Under the pieces are notes generated by a model. The model did not search any database, was not told the DNA's origin, and worked only from the letters and a program-made list of their open reading frames with translations. From Candidatus Coatesiibacteriota bacterium (GTDB lineage Bacteria > RBG-13-66-14), in assembly GCA_014728185.1 (NCBI GenBank), contig WJMB01000222.1:1-6172 (forward strand): a stretch of 6,172 nucleotides of DNA, given 5' to 3'. Made by a program: the position numbers and the translations under genes. This document shows positions 5,435 through 6,172 of this stretch, piece by piece (position 1 is the first letter of the stretch; every line of letters starts with the position of its first letter).

Positions 5435-5712
5435 CGATTATTTCTGGCTCATTGTGGCGTAGTTATTCAGCGATTGGTTTGTTGTCGTTGCTCTTGGCAT
5501 CACGTAACCCGACCGGACCCAAAAGGGCTTATCAAGAGATGTACACCGAGCGGGTACTGTCGTCCGGGTGCTGCGCACTTTTATCACGATACATTTTTCG
5601 CGCAGCCTTATTGCTCGATAAGGATGCAGTTATGGGTCGAGTAGAATCCAGGTAGGTGTATTAATCCGGCTACAGTCAGAGTTGATTGCCACAGAGCTCA
5701 TCCCTTGTCACA

Positions 5713-5738
5713 GTCACTTGTAACTGCTAACAAGTGAC
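5713..5738. other. Conserved-loop hairpin of the repeat
   Basis: GTCACTTGT (5713-5721) and ACAAGTGAC (5730-5738) form a perfect 9-bp stem around the loop AACTGCTA. The equivalent hairpin at 2236-2257 shares ACTGCT in its loop and the flanking CAGG, but a T-A pair there is C-G here, a change on both sides that keeps the pairing. Confidence 0.55.
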
Positions 5739-5902
5739 AGGCGCTTTTACTACACATGTAATATCAGCAGATTACAAACACAACCCGGTCCGAACACGGC
5801 ATAAGATCCCACAATAAGGGTGTAGCAACGTGATGCATCCGGAGGACGAGAACCGGCGCGCTGCACCACTCATCGTCAGCAGCCTGATTTGTAACGGGCA
5901 CC

Positions 5903-6172
5903 TTAAAGCTCCAGGCTCAGGCTCTCGCAGAAACTCTCCAGGCGCAACAGGTCCCGGGGGCTCAGGGGTCCGGGTCGGTCGCCCTCCAGCGTAAGCAGGT
6001 GAAGGTCGGGCAGCATGCGCCGGACTAGAATATCTTCGATGTGACGGAAACAGAAGCTCTGCACGTAGTGGATTACGCCGTCGATCCGCCGCCGACGCAG
6101 TTCGGGTCGGGTATCGCTCAGGCGGAAGGCCATACCATAGGGGTAGGTGTAGGCCAGGTATTGCTCGATCAG
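5903..6172 (-). CDS. 2-hydroxyacyl-CoA dehydratase subunit, C-terminal end (partial)
   Basis: The frame is open to the right edge, so only the last 89 residues are visible and the true start lies outside; the internal Met at 6133 should not be taken as the start. The fragment reads through YPYGMAFRL, RRRRIDGVIHYVQSFCFRHIED, LLTLEGDRPGPLS and RLESFCESL. This matches the C-terminal part of the HgdB/BcrB-type 2-hydroxyacyl-CoA dehydratase family (D-component), including the cysteine in SFCFRHIED that in this family lies near the [4Fe-4S] cluster. Such enzymes dehydrate (R)-2-hydroxyacyl-CoA in amino-acid fermentation, or belong to benzoyl-CoA reductase-like systems; a partner subunit and an ATP-dependent activator would be expected upstream, off the window. 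Substrate cannot be told. No clear terminator follows on the minus strand before the repeat at 5815. Confidence 0.8.
   Translation of the reverse strand: MIEQYLAYTYPYGMAFRLSDTRPELRRRRIDGVIHYVQSFCFRHIEDILVRRMLPDLHLLTLEGDRPGPLSPRDLLRLESFCESLSLEL

Larger units (their letters stand above)
5400..5815. repeat. Fullest copy of the intergenic repeat family
   Basis: This block is AT-richer than the neighbouring genes and matches the gene-free region on the other side of the operons in collinear segments: 5429-5436 with 1417-1424, 5494-5503 with 1542-1551, 5515-5541 with 1334-1360, and 5544-5810 with 2062-2325. Two short plus-strand frames (5414-5644, 5452-5655) cross it, but the indels between copies break them, so it is not a conserved protein gene. 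There is no transposase, no clear terminal inverted repeats and no obvious target duplication. It may be a decayed non-autonomous element or a family of noncoding RNA loci. Confidence 0.6.

Noticed and set aside
5414..5655. Two short plus-strand frames inside the fullest repeat copy
   Set aside because: The frames are broken by indels in the related copies and show no conserved protein features.

Overview
The window looks like chromosomal DNA of an anaerobic, high-GC bacterium. The coding DNA is GC-rich with a strong third-position G/C preference. The 2-hydroxyacyl-CoA dehydratase fragment at the right edge belongs to an oxygen-sensitive Fe-S enzyme family, and the two small DUF1858-type redox-disulfide proteins are typical of anaerobes. 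Phylum cannot be fixed from the sequence; an uncultured high-GC lineage is a guess only. No CRISPR array, tRNA, rRNA, phage gene or transposase was seen.

Layout, left to right. (1) 35-69: a rightward terminator for a gene lying off the left edge. (2) 88-1146, minus: a secreted ARPP-1/DUF6569-type protein. (3) 1147-2576: about 1.4 kb without a convincing gene. It is visibly more AT-rich than the genes and is largely made of degenerate copies of a roughly 300-575 bp repeat (1300-1360, 1385-1960, 1985-2330). It ends in a compact structured stretch (2339-2525) that contains the terminator of the next operon. (4) 2577-4390, minus: a two-gene operon, a GlmM-like phosphohexomutase followed by a TrmO/TsaA-like tRNA methyltransferase, joined by a 4-nt GTGA overlap and read from a near-consensus sigma-70 promoter at 4457-4485. 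(5) 4502-5363, plus: a divergent unit with its own sigma-70-like promoter, a leader of about 270 nt ending in a strong hairpin, two tandem small CxxC proteins, and a clear rho-independent terminator. (6) 5364-5902: a second gene-free block, mostly one fuller copy of the same repeat (5400-5815) headed by a good promoter-like sequence. (7) 5903-6172, minus: the last 89 codons of a 2-hydroxyacyl-CoA dehydratase subunit.

The genes are mostly housekeeping or metabolic: amino-sugar phosphate supply for the cell envelope, modification of t6A37 in tRNA, redox-disulfide proteins and dehydratase chemistry on acyl-CoA. The least explained signal is the repeat family confined to gene-free DNA. Two copies share a hairpin at the same alignment position whose loop is conserved while a stem pair changes on both sides, which hints at selection on an RNA or single-stranded DNA fold. 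All identities and boundaries were judged by eye.
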